From assembly GCF_035946055.1 (NCBI RefSeq), contig NZ_CP108364.1, positions 2,170,001 to 2,234,000 on the forward strand: 64,000 nt of DNA, given 5' to 3'. Of the stretch, positions 63,747-64,000 are shown one piece after another. A program made the translations under genes and the position numbers. Under the pieces are notes generated by a model. It saw only the letters and a program-made list of their open reading frames with translations, was not told where the DNA came from and searched no databases. The DNA is from Streptomyces sp. NBC_01341 (GTDB lineage: Bacteria > Actinomycetota > Actinomycetes > Streptomycetales > Streptomycetaceae). The number at the start of each line of letters is the position of its first letter. Position 1 is the first letter of the stretch.

Positions 63747-64000
63747 GGGGGATCGACTCCTTGAGATCGCGTGGATTTCGAGATCAGGACTTCACGACGG
63801 ATATCGAGATCGGGATTTCGAGGCGCCGGAAGGGGCGGGGAGCGGATGCCGCAGGGATTGCCTGCTTCGGGGCACGCTCACGACCGCCCTCGCTGGATCA
63901 GCGATTCGTTCGGCTCCTACAACGCTAGGACACCCCGGGCCGTCTGTCTCTACAGATACTCGGACTTCCTACTATCTGAGACGGCGACACGAGCCGGGCG
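63747..64000. other. Right-end intergenic region
   Basis: About 250 nt with no gene recognised. It contains two 16-bp TCGAGATC-type repeats (63778-63793, 63804-63819; 14/16 identical) and a spaced inverted repeat CAGATA/TATCTG (63953-63958, 63973-63978) flanked by GTCT/AGAC, which may belong to a promoter for the small gene or for a gene right of the window. Confidence 0.4.

Overview
The window is high-GC actinobacterial DNA and almost certainly comes from a Streptomyces chromosome. Indicators are pervasive G/C third codon positions, GTG and TTG starts, AGGAGG ribosome sites, a conservon (cvnABCD), a DUF397 gene, an acyl-CoA carboxylase epsilon subunit and a fused urease gamma/beta subunit. 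The two ends look like core genome. From memory, cvn - accE/accB - cimA - urease - ilvE - leuB are near neighbours in S. coelicolor (around SCO5544 to SCO5522). About 50 kb of accessory DNA separates accB from cimA here.

Layout. (1) 3-2340: end of a conservon (sensor kinase tail, roadblock protein, DUF742 protein, small GTPase). (2) 2446-4298: propionyl/acyl-CoA carboxylase epsilon and beta subunits. (3) 4975-12936: mixed accessory genes: a Tat-exported GH64 beta-1,3-glucanase, an amidohydrolase, a small M15-like secreted protein, YceI, a methyltransferase/flavoprotein pair, a collapsed WhiJ-type regulatory locus (two frameshifted fragments plus an intact DUF397 gene) and a transglycosylase-like/M23 cell-wall hydrolase. 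(4) 13104-38044: a complete contractile injection system (CIS) of the Streptomyces cytoplasmic type. It holds sheath, two tube proteins, LysM baseplate protein, VgrG-like spike, gp25, J- and I-type baseplate proteins, AAA+ ATPase, DUF4255 cap, a zinc-ribbon membrane protein, a 1180-residue low-complexity protein, an opposite-strand membrane protein, two divergent LuxR-type regulators and a DUF4157-headed putative cargo. No PAAR tip gene and no tail-fibre gene is visible. (5) 38111-41284: PPK2 kinase, a PNPOx-fold protein behind a possible iron box, and a TPM-domain membrane protein. (6) 41364-54966: a beta-glucan island with GH3 and GH1 beta-glucosidases, an Opp/Dpp-type ABC transporter, a LacI repressor and a secreted GH30 with a ricin-B lectin domain. 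(7) 54976-63746: citramalate synthase behind a leader-peptide attenuator, a divergent urease - agmatine deiminase - TetR operon with a recognisable operator, then ilvE, leuB and a 42-residue conserved small gene.

How parts connect. The same perfect 14-bp palindrome TGAGAGCGCTCTCA lies upstream of the GH64 gene and inside the start of the transporter binding-protein gene, 47 kb apart. That suggests one LacI-type regulon for beta-1,3/1,6-glucan breakdown, uptake and intracellular hydrolysis. The CIS structural genes run as one minus-strand unit with overlapping ATGA/GTGA junctions. The most novel-looking element is the DUF4157 protein, whose middle domain resembles BMT5-like (DUF2431) Rossmann methyltransferases and whose tail is Arg-Ser rich with a 79-bp duplicated unit.

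No rRNA, tRNA, CRISPR array or insertion sequence was recognised.
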